Source: Lachnospiraceae bacterium
Lineage (GTDB): Bacteria > Bacillota > Clostridia > Lachnospirales > Lachnospiraceae
Length of the DNA: 36,003 nucleotides
Direction of reading: 5' to 3'
NCBI GenBank assembly: GCA_017544405.1
Contig: JAFYEE010000186.1
Coordinates: forward strand, 1 to 36,003
Part shown: piece by piece, positions 16,514 to 23,439 of the stretch
Layout of the letters: each line of letters opens with the position of its first letter
How positions within the stretch are numbered: position 1 is the stretch's first letter
Program-made: the position numbers and the translations under genes
Notes under the pieces: model-generated
What the model was told of the DNA's origin: nothing
The model's database searches: none
Seen by the model: only the letters and a program-made list of their open reading frames with translations

Positions 16514-18088
16514 TTAGCGGGACTTGGAGGTGTAGCTGATTCTCGGGTCTACCATACCCATCAGCACATCGCCGAGGATGATGGATACCACGGACAGAAT
16601 CGCGTAGAACAGCGTTACACCCACGATGACGCCGTTGTCTCTCACACCGATCGCGACGGTCAGCAGATTACCTGCACCGGGGACGACGTACACGCGCTCG
16701 GTGATGATGGCTCCGACCAGGGCTCCCAGCACACCGGCGGGGATACCGTGAATGATGGGGATCGCCGCATTTTTCAGGATGTGCTTGCGGAAGATCTCAC
16801 CCTCGGAGAGTCCGCCGGAACGGGCGAACTTCACGTAGTCCGAATTCATCTGGTCGATCATGAATCGGCGCAGCCACTTCATCAGGTTGCCGATGGAGGG
16901 CAATGCCAGGGAAATCACCGGCAGTACATACATCAGCGCGCTCGAGGAATCCATGTCAAAGGTCGTCGGGAAACCGAGCTTGCCGCCGATCGCCTTGAAC
17001 AGGAAGATGTAAGCCAGGGACGGAACGGCGATGATGAAAATGATATAAAAGGTACAGATCTTGTCCAGGAGCTTGTCCTTGTAAAGTGCCATCAGAATAC
17101 CCAGCGGGATGCCGAGCAGATAGGACAGCAGGACAGCGATGATACCGATCTTGAAGGAATATCCTACCTTGGACAGGCCGGCCTTCTCGGTCGTAACGGA
17201 AGTATACTCATCCACGAAACGGTCAATGTTGACCTGATTCCCCTCGAGGGAGCCTTCCACATAGACGGCCGTGTGCAGGTCATCCGCGGATTCCTCCACA
17301 TGTCCGGTAGGATAATGCACCGTGCGGGTCACATAAGCGCCCTGCGGCTTGTTCATGGTCTCGAACACATCGATCCCGGCATTGACCGCGTAGGACTTGC
17401 CCAGATTGAGCGTCACCAGATTCTGGTGAATGAAAGGAAATCTGTGATCAAAATACAGAAGATATTTATGATACGTACCGTTTCCGATGATGGCGGGAGC
17501 AAATTTCTCTCCACCGTACACAGGGTCGTGCAGGGTGAAGGTCAGGCCCCTCTCTTCGTCTTCCATCTCTTCCACGGTATGGATGTTGTCAACTTTAATG
17601 AGTCCGGTCACATAGCCGACCAGACGGGACGACAGCGGACGATCCCGGTAAGCAAAAAGCTGCTGCTGACCACCGCTGGCATATTTCTTCGGAGATGCCA
17701 TAATGGCATTCAGGCGCTGAACGGTATAGCCTTCCTCCGCGCAGTATTCCTTGAATTTGGCGACATATTCCGCCACCAGTTCACTGTCATTTTCTTCTTT
17801 CTTGGCAATGCTCGCAGCCTTCTCGCGGGTCTCCTGATCGATCTCCCCCTCGCGCGCAAGCATCTTCAGATAATCCGTATAGGTGAGCAGATTGATATAA
17901 CCGTACTCCTGCCATTTACGGTACTGGTAGACCGTCTTCTGGTTGTTGCCCAGGTTACGGTACACATTGTCCGCCGCAAAGATCAGGTTACGATCCAGCA
18001 TCGAATAGATCATGATCATGACGATCGCCACGACCACGAATGCGGAAAGCAGTCCATGTAAAAATCTTTTAAGAATATATTTGCCCAT
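16514..18088 (-). CDS. oppB: Oligopeptide ABC transporter permease OppB, long AmiC-like form
   Basis: OppB pairs with OppC to form the channel. The 524 residues exceed the 306-340 of typical OppB but resemble the long AmiC form of streptococci. Helix 1 is at residues 11-31 (LLSAFVVVAIVMIMIYSML). Residues 32-310 are hydrophilic and predicted outside the membrane. The five remaining helices span 312-513, and the coupling loop is around YVKFARSGGLSEGEIFRKHILKN. The ending DVLMGMVDPRI is typical of the family. It is 81 bases after oppA, across a strong stem-loop, and its ribosome-binding site is weak (TAGAG). The large outer domain may contact OppA or peptides; that is inference. Confidence 0.92.
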   Translation of the reverse strand: MGKYILKRFLHGLLSAFVVVAIVMIMIYSMLDRNLIFAADNVYRNLGNNQKTVYQYRKWQEYGYINLLTYTDYLKMLAREGEIDQETREKAASIAKKEENDSELVAEYVAKFKEYCAEEGYTVQRLNAIMASPKKYASGGQQQLFAYRDRPLSSRLVGYVTGLIKVDNIHTVEEMEDEERGLTFTLHDPVYGGEKFAPAIIGNGTYHKYLLYFDHRFPFIHQNLVTLNLGKSYAVNAGIDVFETMNKPQGAYVTRTVHYPTGHVEESADDLHTAVYVEGSLEGNQVNIDRFVDEYTSVTTEKAGLSKVGYSFKIGIIAVLLSYLLGIPLGILMALYKDKLLDKICTFYIIFIIAVPSLAYIFLFKAIGGKLGFPTTFDMDSSSALMYVLPVISLALPSIGNLMKWLRRFMIDQMNSDYVKFARSGGLSEGEIFRKHILKNAAIPIIHGIPAGVLGALVGAIITERVYVVPGAGNLLTVAIGVRDNGVIVGVTLFYAILSVVSIILGDVLMGMVDPRISYTSKSR

Positions 18089-18115
18089 ACTCTACCACTC
18101 TGACAGACGCACATT

Positions 18116-18144
18116 GGGAGGAACGGAACCGGTCCGTTCCTCCC
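18116..18144 (-). repeat. Perfect 12-bp stem-loop between oppA and oppB
   Basis: GGGAGGAACGGA (18116-18127), a 5-base loop ACCGG and TCCGTTCCTCCC (18133-18144) form a perfect 12-bp stem. On the minus strand AATGTGCG follows, without a T tract, so it is not a classical terminator. Stems here commonly protect the binding-protein mRNA or limit the permease message. Confidence 0.8.
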
Positions 18145-18169
18145 GTGCATCTTGTTTCTACCTTCTGTT

Positions 18170-20446
18170 TTAGAACATACCGATGGACTTGACCATGTAT
18201 CCAGCATAATCAGGAAGCATGGTATCCAGGTAGGTCTGAGGATCACCGTAGTCGGGACCCCATCCGGAGACATCCATCATATCGGCATTCATCTCGTAGC
18301 CGTACTCAGGATAGTATCCTGCATAATACCAGTCGTCTGCGGACTCGCAGGGGATCAGGTTCACAACAACCTTATTCTCCAGCGTGCTCTCGAAGGACTG
18401 CTTGAAGACGTTTGCGCGGTTGGTGTAGATCTCGCTGCCTGCAAAGTAAGGAAGATCGATCTGAACCGGATTCTCAGCGCTTACTTCAATGCCGGCTGCA
18501 GCCAGCTCAGCGACTGCTGCCTCGAGCTCGGACTTCGCGTAGCTCGGATTGTTCCAGCCATCGAAGCCGTCGGAGGAACCGATGCCGCCGTCAGCGGTAG
18601 GATCCCATACGGTCCAGGGAACCTGGTCCGCATCGATCTGTGCCTGCATGATAGCGCCGTAGAAGGTACCTGCAGGGAAGGTGGTAGCCGTACCGTTGAT
18701 GTCAACGGTGGTCTCCTCCTCCAGGAACACGAAGGTTCCGGGAGTGTAGCAGTTACGCAGGTTGTTGAGCTTCAGCTCCTCGCCCTGGGACTGTGCGTTG
18801 TAGGAACCTCTGTCGAGGGAAGAGCAAAGGGCTCTGCGGAAGTGCACATTCTGCATTGCTGCAGCAGTCTTCTTCGCATCGTCCACGGTCTTAGCGGAAA
18901 CAGCAACGGTAGCATCGTTGAAGTTAGCGAATGCCTTACGGTTGATGTTCAGGAAGCCGTTGAAGGTGGTAGCATCCGTAGCGGAGGTGTAAGCGTACAG
19001 ATCAAAGTTGCCATCTGCCTTTGCAACCTCCAGGGAAGCGGTATTCAGACCGGTGCCTGCCAGCGTACCGGCGACAGCGTCGGTGTAGGTCTTGGTGGCA
19101 TCGGTGCCATCCTCGAATACCCATACCTGCTTCTTGATGTTGATGTTGTCCTTGTTCCAGTAGGTCGGATTTGCCTCGTACACGATCGTGGTGTCCGGGG
19201 TGTAGTTGGTGACAAGGTAAGGACCGCAGTATGCGATATGGTCCGGATCGGTGCCATAGACATAGCTTGCGTCGTCCGCGGAGAATTCCTCGCCGAACTT
19301 ACCGCCCTGGGAGGTGTAATAGTCTCTGCACAGAGGTGCGAAGACATTGTAGCCCAGCATGGTGGTGAAGAAGGAGCAGGGAGCTTCCAGCGTGTAAACA
19401 AGCGTGTAATCATCCGGAGCGCTTACGCCGACCGTGCTGAAATCACTGGTCTCACCGGAGATGTACTCATTGGAGCCCTTGATGATGCCCTGTACCAGAT
19501 ACTCCAGACCTGCCATGCAGTCCATCATGTGCTGCATGCCTGCCACGAAGTCGTCTGCCTTGACATCGGCGATCTTACGGCCCTGGGAATCCACCCACTG
19601 TACGCCCTCACGAATGTGGAAGGTGTAGGTCAGGCCATCGTCGGAAACCTCATAGCCGGTAGCCAGAGCGGGCTGCTGAACGTTCTCGATATCGTACTCC
19701 ATCAGACCGTCATAGGTGTGAACGATCGCTTCGGAGTCTGCCTGACGGGAAGTGTTCAGAGCGTCCCAGGTGGTGACGTTGCTGGTCATGGCAACATTGT
19801 AGGTATCGCTCAGGGTGTAGCCTTTCTCAGCCAGGAAATCCTTTGCACACTGCTCGTAGGTGCCGGTACCCTTCAGCTCTGCCCACTTTGCCTTCATCTC
19901 GTCGCGGTCAGCGGGGATGATGAACTTGTCAGCGATCAGTGCCTGATGGAAACGGTCGCTGTCATTGCCCCACAGGGTAGAGTTGACCGTGTAGGGAGCC
20001 ACGCGGGAGATCGCGTAGTTGCCGCCTCTGGTGGAGAGGGGAATGAAGACACCGGACTCCAGCATCTTCGCCTCTGCGATCGCCATCAGAGCCCAGCGCT
20101 CGGACAGGCTGTCAACAACCAGAGACTTCTGATAGTACTCGTTGAACTCGCCCAGGACATCCGCATAGAGTGCGGAAGACTCATCGGTCCAGCCCTCTAC
20201 ATTGAACTCCTCGGGATAAACCTCCGCTGCAAGACGGGTATCTGCTTCCGCAGCCGGCTCGGTATCGGTACCGGCGTCGGTGGAAGTGGTCTGATCCGTT
20301 GCAGGGGTGGTGTCAGTCTGCTGCGTAGTATCAGCAGCAGGGGTGTTGCCTGCGTCGCTGCCGCCATTGCCACTGCCGCAGGCCGTCAGACCTACAACCA
20401 TGGTAACTGCAAGCATAGCCGCAAGCGTTTTGCGAAACTTGATCAT
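18170..20446 (-). CDS. oppA: Oligopeptide-binding lipoprotein OppA (family 5 SBP)
   Basis: OppA captures peptides at the cell surface and delivers them to OppBC. The preferred start is the ATG at 20444-20446 (MIKFRKTLAAMLAV), nine bases after GGAGG; an ATG three codons earlier overlaps the ribosome-binding site. This gives 758 residues. The signal peptide ends in lipobox LTAC with Cys 23 as lipid anchor, followed by a Thr/Ser/Asp-rich linker to about residue 70. The mature part has family 5 features: TFHIREGVQWVDSQG, YCGPYLVTNYTPDTTIVYEANPTYW and HFRRALCSSLDR. It is about 100-200 residues longer than ordinary OppA, comparable with the large AmiA type. First gene of the operon, with its own promoter and structured leader. 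Confidence 0.95.
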   Translation of the reverse strand: MIKFRKTLAAMLAVTMVVGLTACGSGNGGSDAGNTPAADTTQQTDTTPATDQTTSTDAGTDTEPAAEADTRLAAEVYPEEFNVEGWTDESSALYADVLGEFNEYYQKSLVVDSLSERWALMAIAEAKMLESGVFIPLSTRGGNYAISRVAPYTVNSTLWGNDSDRFHQALIADKFIIPADRDEMKAKWAELKGTGTYEQCAKDFLAEKGYTLSDTYNVAMTSNVTTWDALNTSRQADSEAIVHTYDGLMEYDIENVQQPALATGYEVSDDGLTYTFHIREGVQWVDSQGRKIADVKADDFVAGMQHMMDCMAGLEYLVQGIIKGSNEYISGETSDFSTVGVSAPDDYTLVYTLEAPCSFFTTMLGYNVFAPLCRDYYTSQGGKFGEEFSADDASYVYGTDPDHIAYCGPYLVTNYTPDTTIVYEANPTYWNKDNINIKKQVWVFEDGTDATKTYTDAVAGTLAGTGLNTASLEVAKADGNFDLYAYTSATDATTFNGFLNINRKAFANFNDATVAVSAKTVDDAKKTAAAMQNVHFRRALCSSLDRGSYNAQSQGEELKLNNLRNCYTPGTFVFLEEETTVDINGTATTFPAGTFYGAIMQAQIDADQVPWTVWDPTADGGIGSSDGFDGWNNPSYAKSELEAAVAELAAAGIEVSAENPVQIDLPYFAGSEIYTNRANVFKQSFESTLENKVVVNLIPCESADDWYYAGYYPEYGYEMNADMMDVSGWGPDYGDPQTYLDTMLPDYAGYMVKSIGMF

Positions 20447-20471
20447 TACTTTCATCCTCCTTTTTTATTTC

Positions 20472-20490
20472 TTTTTGGATAATCCAAAAA
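20472..20490. promoter_or_regulatory. Palindrome in the oppA leader just before the RBS
   Basis: TTTTTGGATAATCCAAAAA is a perfect 9-bp inverted repeat around one base, ending about ten bases upstream of the GGAGG of oppA. It could be a transcription factor site or an RNA hairpin affecting oppA translation. Confidence 0.6.
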
Positions 20491-20524
20491 TGGTGTGCCA
20501 TGGCTTTCGCCTAATCGCACACCA
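20491..20524 (-). promoter_or_regulatory. Predicted 5'-terminal hairpin of the oppA mRNA
   Basis: TGGTGTGC (20491-20498) and GCACACCA (20517-20524) are perfectly complementary, with an inner GGC-GAAA-GCC-like stem. The transcription start predicted from the promoter at 20532-20560 is near 20525, so the stem would form the very 5' end of the message, a layout known to protect mRNA against 5'-end decay. Confidence 0.55.
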
Positions 20525-20531
20525 CTAGCAA

Positions 20532-20560
20532 ATTCTAGCCTCTTTCAAGCCTTTCGTCAA
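20532..20560 (-). promoter_or_regulatory. Sigma-70-type promoter for the opp operon
   Basis: On the minus strand, TTGACG (20555-20560) and TAGAAT (20532-20537) are separated by 17 bases. This is a near-consensus promoter about 85 bases before the oppA start codon. Confidence 0.85.
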
Positions 20561-20785
20561 CCTTCGCGAGAGGTCCGGAAGGCTCTTTGTTAAAAAAAAG
20601 CCAAGTTTTGATTTTCCCTCTTCGCCCCCAAAAAATCTTCAGGACATGAAAACCGAAAACCGTACTCTTGAAAACTGCTTAATTTAGCGCAATTGTACAC
20701 TTTGATTTATTTTATCGTTTCCTTTTGTATGCTAGCAAACTAACGCGTTAAATTGATACCGACCAAAAAAATTGGATAAAATAAA
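20561..20785. other. AT-rich non-coding stretch upstream of the opp promoter
   Basis: About 225 bases lie between the opp promoter and the metallophosphatase stop. No open reading frame with a ribosome-binding site is visible. It holds most of the 20702-20789 inverted-repeat element and a perfect 10-bp palindrome TAACGCGTTA (20741-20750). No clear terminator for the metallophosphatase gene was found. Confidence 0.5.
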
Positions 20786-20789
20786 TCAA
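20702..20789. repeat. 88-bp element bounded by perfect 15-bp inverted repeats
   Basis: TTGATTTATTTTATC (20702-20716) and GATAAAATAAATCAA (20775-20789) are exact inverted copies separated by 58 bases. The right arm includes the TGA stop of the metallophosphatase (20786-20788). No T run follows on the minus strand, so it is not a standard terminator. It may be a tiny mobile-element remnant or an RNA 3'-end structure. Confidence 0.65.
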
Positions 20790-21751
20790 TTTAGGATCAG
20801 ACGGACCCCTCCGCCCTCATACCCGGCCTCCGTCACCGTCTGCGAGATCCTGTCCGTCAGCCGGTCCTCGTGCGGAAAATGCACATGTCCGGCAAGCACA
20901 TGACAGACCGGGCTGTCCTGTGCGAGGATCTCGCCGGTCAGCGCAAGGGTTGTCTCATCCATCCCGAGGCCGTCCCTGCCGAGGACCACGCGGGATTTTC
21001 CGTCCCCGGACGCACCCCAGGCATCGATGGACGCCTCGATGAGAGAACGGTCATCCGTCATAGGTTCCAGCGGCACGTGGGTGACCAGAAGGATCGGCTT
21101 TCCGGACGCGGCCGCCTCCCGGAAGCCTTCCAGAGCCGGCATTGCATAGCGGTTATTGTAATCGTCGAGCGCGAATACGAGGTAATCCCCGCAGTCCTTC
21201 CTCTGGAAGCCGTCCCGCGCTTCGGACACGGTTTCCAGACGGGGCAGGTAGTTTTCAAAGGCCGCCTGCGTGTAATATTCCGTCCCGTATTCAAAGTCGT
21301 GATTGCCCATGGAATAGACATACGGACAGGGCAGATCCGCCCATTCCTCCTTCAGAAGATCGATCGAGGCGTACATGGCGGAATCCAGGATATCCCCGCC
21401 GAAGATCACCAGCTCCGGCTGCTCCCACTGAATATATTCCATCCAGGCGCGGAAGGTTTCATCCGCCTTCCGCCCTTCCGCGTCCGCAAAGGACGCGTAG
21501 CGCTGCGCCGCCTTGTCCTGTAGCTCCGGATCCCGCTCGTCGCAGAGCGACAGATGCGTATCCGCCAGGAAGAGGATCTCGTGCTCTCCCTCGATCTCCG
21601 GGACATCCACCTCGATCTCCTGCAAGGACAGATGGTTCCGTTCCAGGATTTTTTCGCGGTTTTCCGCGGTCTGCGCGGTCTCATCCGCCCCGCATCCCGC
21701 CAGACAAAGCGCCGCCAGCACAGCCCCTGCCAATTGTGTCCTTCCCTTCAT
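20786..21751 (-). CDS. Lipoprotein calcineurin-like metallophosphoesterase
   Basis: This 321-residue enzyme is predicted to hydrolyse phosphate esters at the outer face of the membrane. The start is the ATG at 21749-21751 (MKGRTQLAGAVLAALCLAGC), with GGAGGAGG five bases upstream. A signal peptide with lipobox LAGC places Cys 20 as lipid anchor. Five calcineurin-type metal motifs are present in order: ADTH (63-66), GGDILD (118-123), GNHD (149-152), THVPLEP and AGHVH. The substrate is not predictable; family members act on nucleotides, phospholipids or phosphodiesters. It is divergent from the ZIP-type transporter gene, with a shared palindromic promoter region. Its stop codon lies within the 20702-20789 repeat. 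Confidence 0.9.
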   Translation of the reverse strand: MKGRTQLAGAVLAALCLAGCGADETAQTAENREKILERNHLSLQEIEVDVPEIEGEHEILFLADTHLSLCDERDPELQDKAAQRYASFADAEGRKADETFRAWMEYIQWEQPELVIFGGDILDSAMYASIDLLKEEWADLPCPYVYSMGNHDFEYGTEYYTQAAFENYLPRLETVSEARDGFQRKDCGDYLVFALDDYNNRYAMPALEGFREAAASGKPILLVTHVPLEPMTDDRSLIEASIDAWGASGDGKSRVVLGRDGLGMDETTLALTGEILAQDSPVCHVLAGHVHFPHEDRLTDRISQTVTEAGYEGGGVRLILN

Positions 21752-21776
21752 GCGTTCCTCCTCCGATCCACGCTCC

Positions 21777-21806
21777 ATTATATGCTTTTCCTTTTCATTT
21801 TTGCAA
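21777..21806 (-). promoter_or_regulatory. Promoter for the metallophosphatase gene
   Basis: On the minus strand, TTGCAA (21801-21806) and consensus TATAAT (21777-21782) are 18 bases apart. The -35 box lies inside the 21797-21810 palindrome. Confidence 0.65.
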
Positions 21807-21820
21807 AAATTTCGTAGAAT
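21792..21820 (+). promoter_or_regulatory. Promoter for the ZIP-type transporter gene
   Basis: TTTTCA (21792-21797) and TAGAAT (21815-21820) are 17 bases apart. The -35 is only a partial match. The spacer carries the palindrome at 21797-21810. Confidence 0.5.
21797..21810. promoter_or_regulatory. 14-bp perfect palindrome shared by two divergent promoters
   Basis: ATTTTTGCAAAAAT reads the same on both strands. It overlaps the -35 of the leftward promoter and fills the spacer of the rightward one, which suits an operator controlling both genes. The binding protein is unknown. Confidence 0.55.
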
Positions 21821-21878
21821 AGAAGCGCATCCGGTGATTACATGCAAAAGACTAATCGCACGAAAGGAGTCTCCCGTC

Positions 21879-22664
21879 ATGACACTTACCCTTGCCGCAG
21901 GACTGCTGATCCCCTTCCTCGGGACCACACTCGGCGCAGCCTGCGTACTGTTTATGAAAAATGAAATGAGCAACACCTTCCAGAAGGCCTTGCTCGGATT
22001 TGCTTCAGGCGTGATGGTCGCAGCATCCGTCTGGTCGCTCCTGATCCCGTCCATGGAGAGCGTTCCGCAGATGGGAAAGTGGCGCTTTGTCCCTGCAGTC
22101 GCCGGTCTGATGATCGGATTCTGCTTCCTGCTTATGATGGATGCGCTGATCCCCCACCTGCACCTGCACGCTGAGGAGCCCGAAGGTCTGCGCAGCAATT
22201 TTTCCCGGATCACCATGCTGGTGCTGGCCGTAACGCTCCATAACCTCCCCGAGGGCATGGCCGTCGGTGTCGTCTTTGCCGGATTCCTCTCCGGGAATGC
22301 CACGGTCTCGCTCGCCGGCGCGATGTCGCTGGCCATCGGTATCGCGATCCAGAACTTCCCCGAGGGTGCGATCGTCTCGATGCCCATGAAGAGCGATGGC
22401 GGCGCTTCGAAAGGAAAGGCCTTCCTGCTCGGCACGCTCTCCGGCGCGGTGGAGCCGCTCGGCGCACTGCTCATGATCGCGCTCACCCGGGTCATGGAGC
22501 CGGTCCTGCCGTACATGCTCTCCTTCGCTGCCGGCGCCATGCTCTATGTCGTCATCGAGGAGCTGATCCCCGAAGCTTCCGAGGGCAAGCATTCCAACTG
22601 GTCCACCATGGGGTTCGCCATCGGCTTTTCCATCATGATGGTGCTCGATGTGGCGCTGGGATAA
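21879..22664 (+). CDS. ZIP-family divalent metal transporter
   Basis: ZIP proteins move zinc, iron or other divalent metals into the cytoplasm. The protein is 261 residues from the ATG at 21879-21881, with AAAGGAG upstream. The longer open frame before it has no start signal and overlaps the divergent gene. Eight hydrophobic segments are visible. The metal-site helices carry HNLPEGMAVG (121-130) and QNFPEGAIVS (159-168), and a His-rich loop PHLHLHAEE (92-100) precedes the first of these. The length and motifs match the bacterial ZupT/GufA-like group. Metal specificity cannot be read from sequence. It is divergently transcribed from the metallophosphatase and followed by a strong terminator. 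Confidence 0.93.
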   Translation: MTLTLAAGLLIPFLGTTLGAACVLFMKNEMSNTFQKALLGFASGVMVAASVWSLLIPSMESVPQMGKWRFVPAVAGLMIGFCFLLMMDALIPHLHLHAEEPEGLRSNFSRITMLVLAVTLHNLPEGMAVGVVFAGFLSGNATVSLAGAMSLAIGIAIQNFPEGAIVSMPMKSDGGASKGKAFLLGTLSGAVEPLGALLMIALTRVMEPVLPYMLSFAAGAMLYVVIEELIPEASEGKHSNWSTMGFAIGFSIMMVLDVALG

Positions 22665-22670
22665 CGCAAA

Positions 22671-22698
22671 AGAGAGGCAAAAAGCCTCTCTTTTTTTT
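22671..22698 (+). terminator. Intrinsic terminator after the ZIP-type gene
   Basis: AGAGAGGC (22671-22678), an A-rich 5-base loop and GCCTCTCT (22684-22691) form a perfect 8-bp stem followed by seven further T residues. It lies between convergent genes, and its minus-strand side has only four T residues. Confidence 0.93.
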
Positions 22699-22703
22699 GC
22701 CCT

Positions 22704-23354
22704 TTACAGCAGTTCCATGATCCCGGTCAGGTCGCTCACTTTGGCATAGATCAGATCTGCCACCTCCGGCTCCTCCCCGGTCTGGTCCGGCACGAAGATC
22801 ACTCTGCACCCTGCGGCCGCGGCGGAGCGGATCCCGTTCGGCGCATCTTCGACCGCAAGACACTCCTCCGGCGGAAGGCCCAGCTGCCGGCAGGCTTCCA
22901 GATAGACATACGGGTCCGGCTTGCCCTGCGGCGCATCCGCGGCGCTGCAGATCCGGTCAAAATAGGGCAAAAGTCCCACGCCATCCAAAAATTTCGTCGC
23001 GCGCGGGACATCCGTGGCCGTCGCCACTGCGCGCAAAATCCCCTTTTTCTGCAGATATTCCAGAAGCTCCCGGGCTCCCTTTTTCGGGTGGATGCCCTCT
23101 TCCTCCATATCCTTTTTCACCAGTTCACTGCGGTACTTACGGATCGCCCAGTAGTCACAGTCCTCGCCGAACCATTCCCGGAAGCGTTCCACCACAAAAG
23201 GGCGCCCGAGACTGCGGATCGCCAGCGCCTGCTCGTCGGTCATCGCATAGCCGAACTGCTTTGCGGCGATCGGCCAGTTTTTCCGATAAAATTTCTCGGT
23301 ATCGAGAATCGTTCCGTCCAGATCAAACAGGACCGCTTTAATGGTTGGGTTCAT
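22704..23354 (-). CDS. HAD-superfamily hydrolase, beta-phosphoglucomutase-like
   Basis: This 216-residue protein is a haloacid dehalogenase-type phosphatase or phosphomutase. Motif I is VLFDLDGTILD (nucleophile Asp 11, acid Asp 13), motif II is in VATATD, motif III is the Lys in QGKPDPY and motif IV is VEDAPNGIRSA. The cap domain after motif I (FYRKNWPIAAKQFG onward) is the small helical type of beta-phosphoglucomutase and phosphoglycolate phosphatase. The ATG at 23352-23354 has GAGG eight bases upstream and is preferred to a GTG three codons earlier. The gene stands alone, divergent from the acyltransferase gene. The exact sugar phosphate is unknown. Confidence 0.9.
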   Translation of the reverse strand: MNPTIKAVLFDLDGTILDTEKFYRKNWPIAAKQFGYAMTDEQALAIRSLGRPFVVERFREWFGEDCDYWAIRKYRSELVKKDMEEEGIHPKKGARELLEYLQKKGILRAVATATDVPRATKFLDGVGLLPYFDRICSAADAPQGKPDPYVYLEACRQLGLPPEECLAVEDAPNGIRSAAAAGCRVIFVPDQTGEEPEVADLIYAKVSDLTGIMELL

Positions 23355-23368
23355 GTAACGCACCTCGT

Positions 23369-23397
23369 TTGGAAAACAAGATAAAATATGTTAGAAT
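23369..23397 (+). promoter_or_regulatory. Promoter for the acyltransferase gene
   Basis: TTGGAA (23369-23374) and TAGAAT (23392-23397) have a 17-base spacer that ends in TGT, giving an extended -10. It lies about 45 bases before the start codon. Confidence 0.65.
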
Positions 23398-23439
23398 ATA
23401 GCAGTCTTTGCAGAGATATGCAAGAAAGGAACCTGTGAG

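Noticed and set aside
18152-20482. A 776-residue open frame opposite oppA
   Set aside because: oppA has a signal peptide, lipobox and family 5 motifs. The opposite frame shows none and lacks a start signal.
20580-20605. GGCT...AGCC with a run of A/T considered as a terminator near the opp promoter
   Set aside because: Only a 4-bp stem with a long A-rich loop; too weak to support a call.
21752-22540. Long upstream extension of the metallophosphatase frame
   Set aside because: It runs antisense through the ZIP transporter gene and lies ahead of a perfect lipoprotein signal peptide start.
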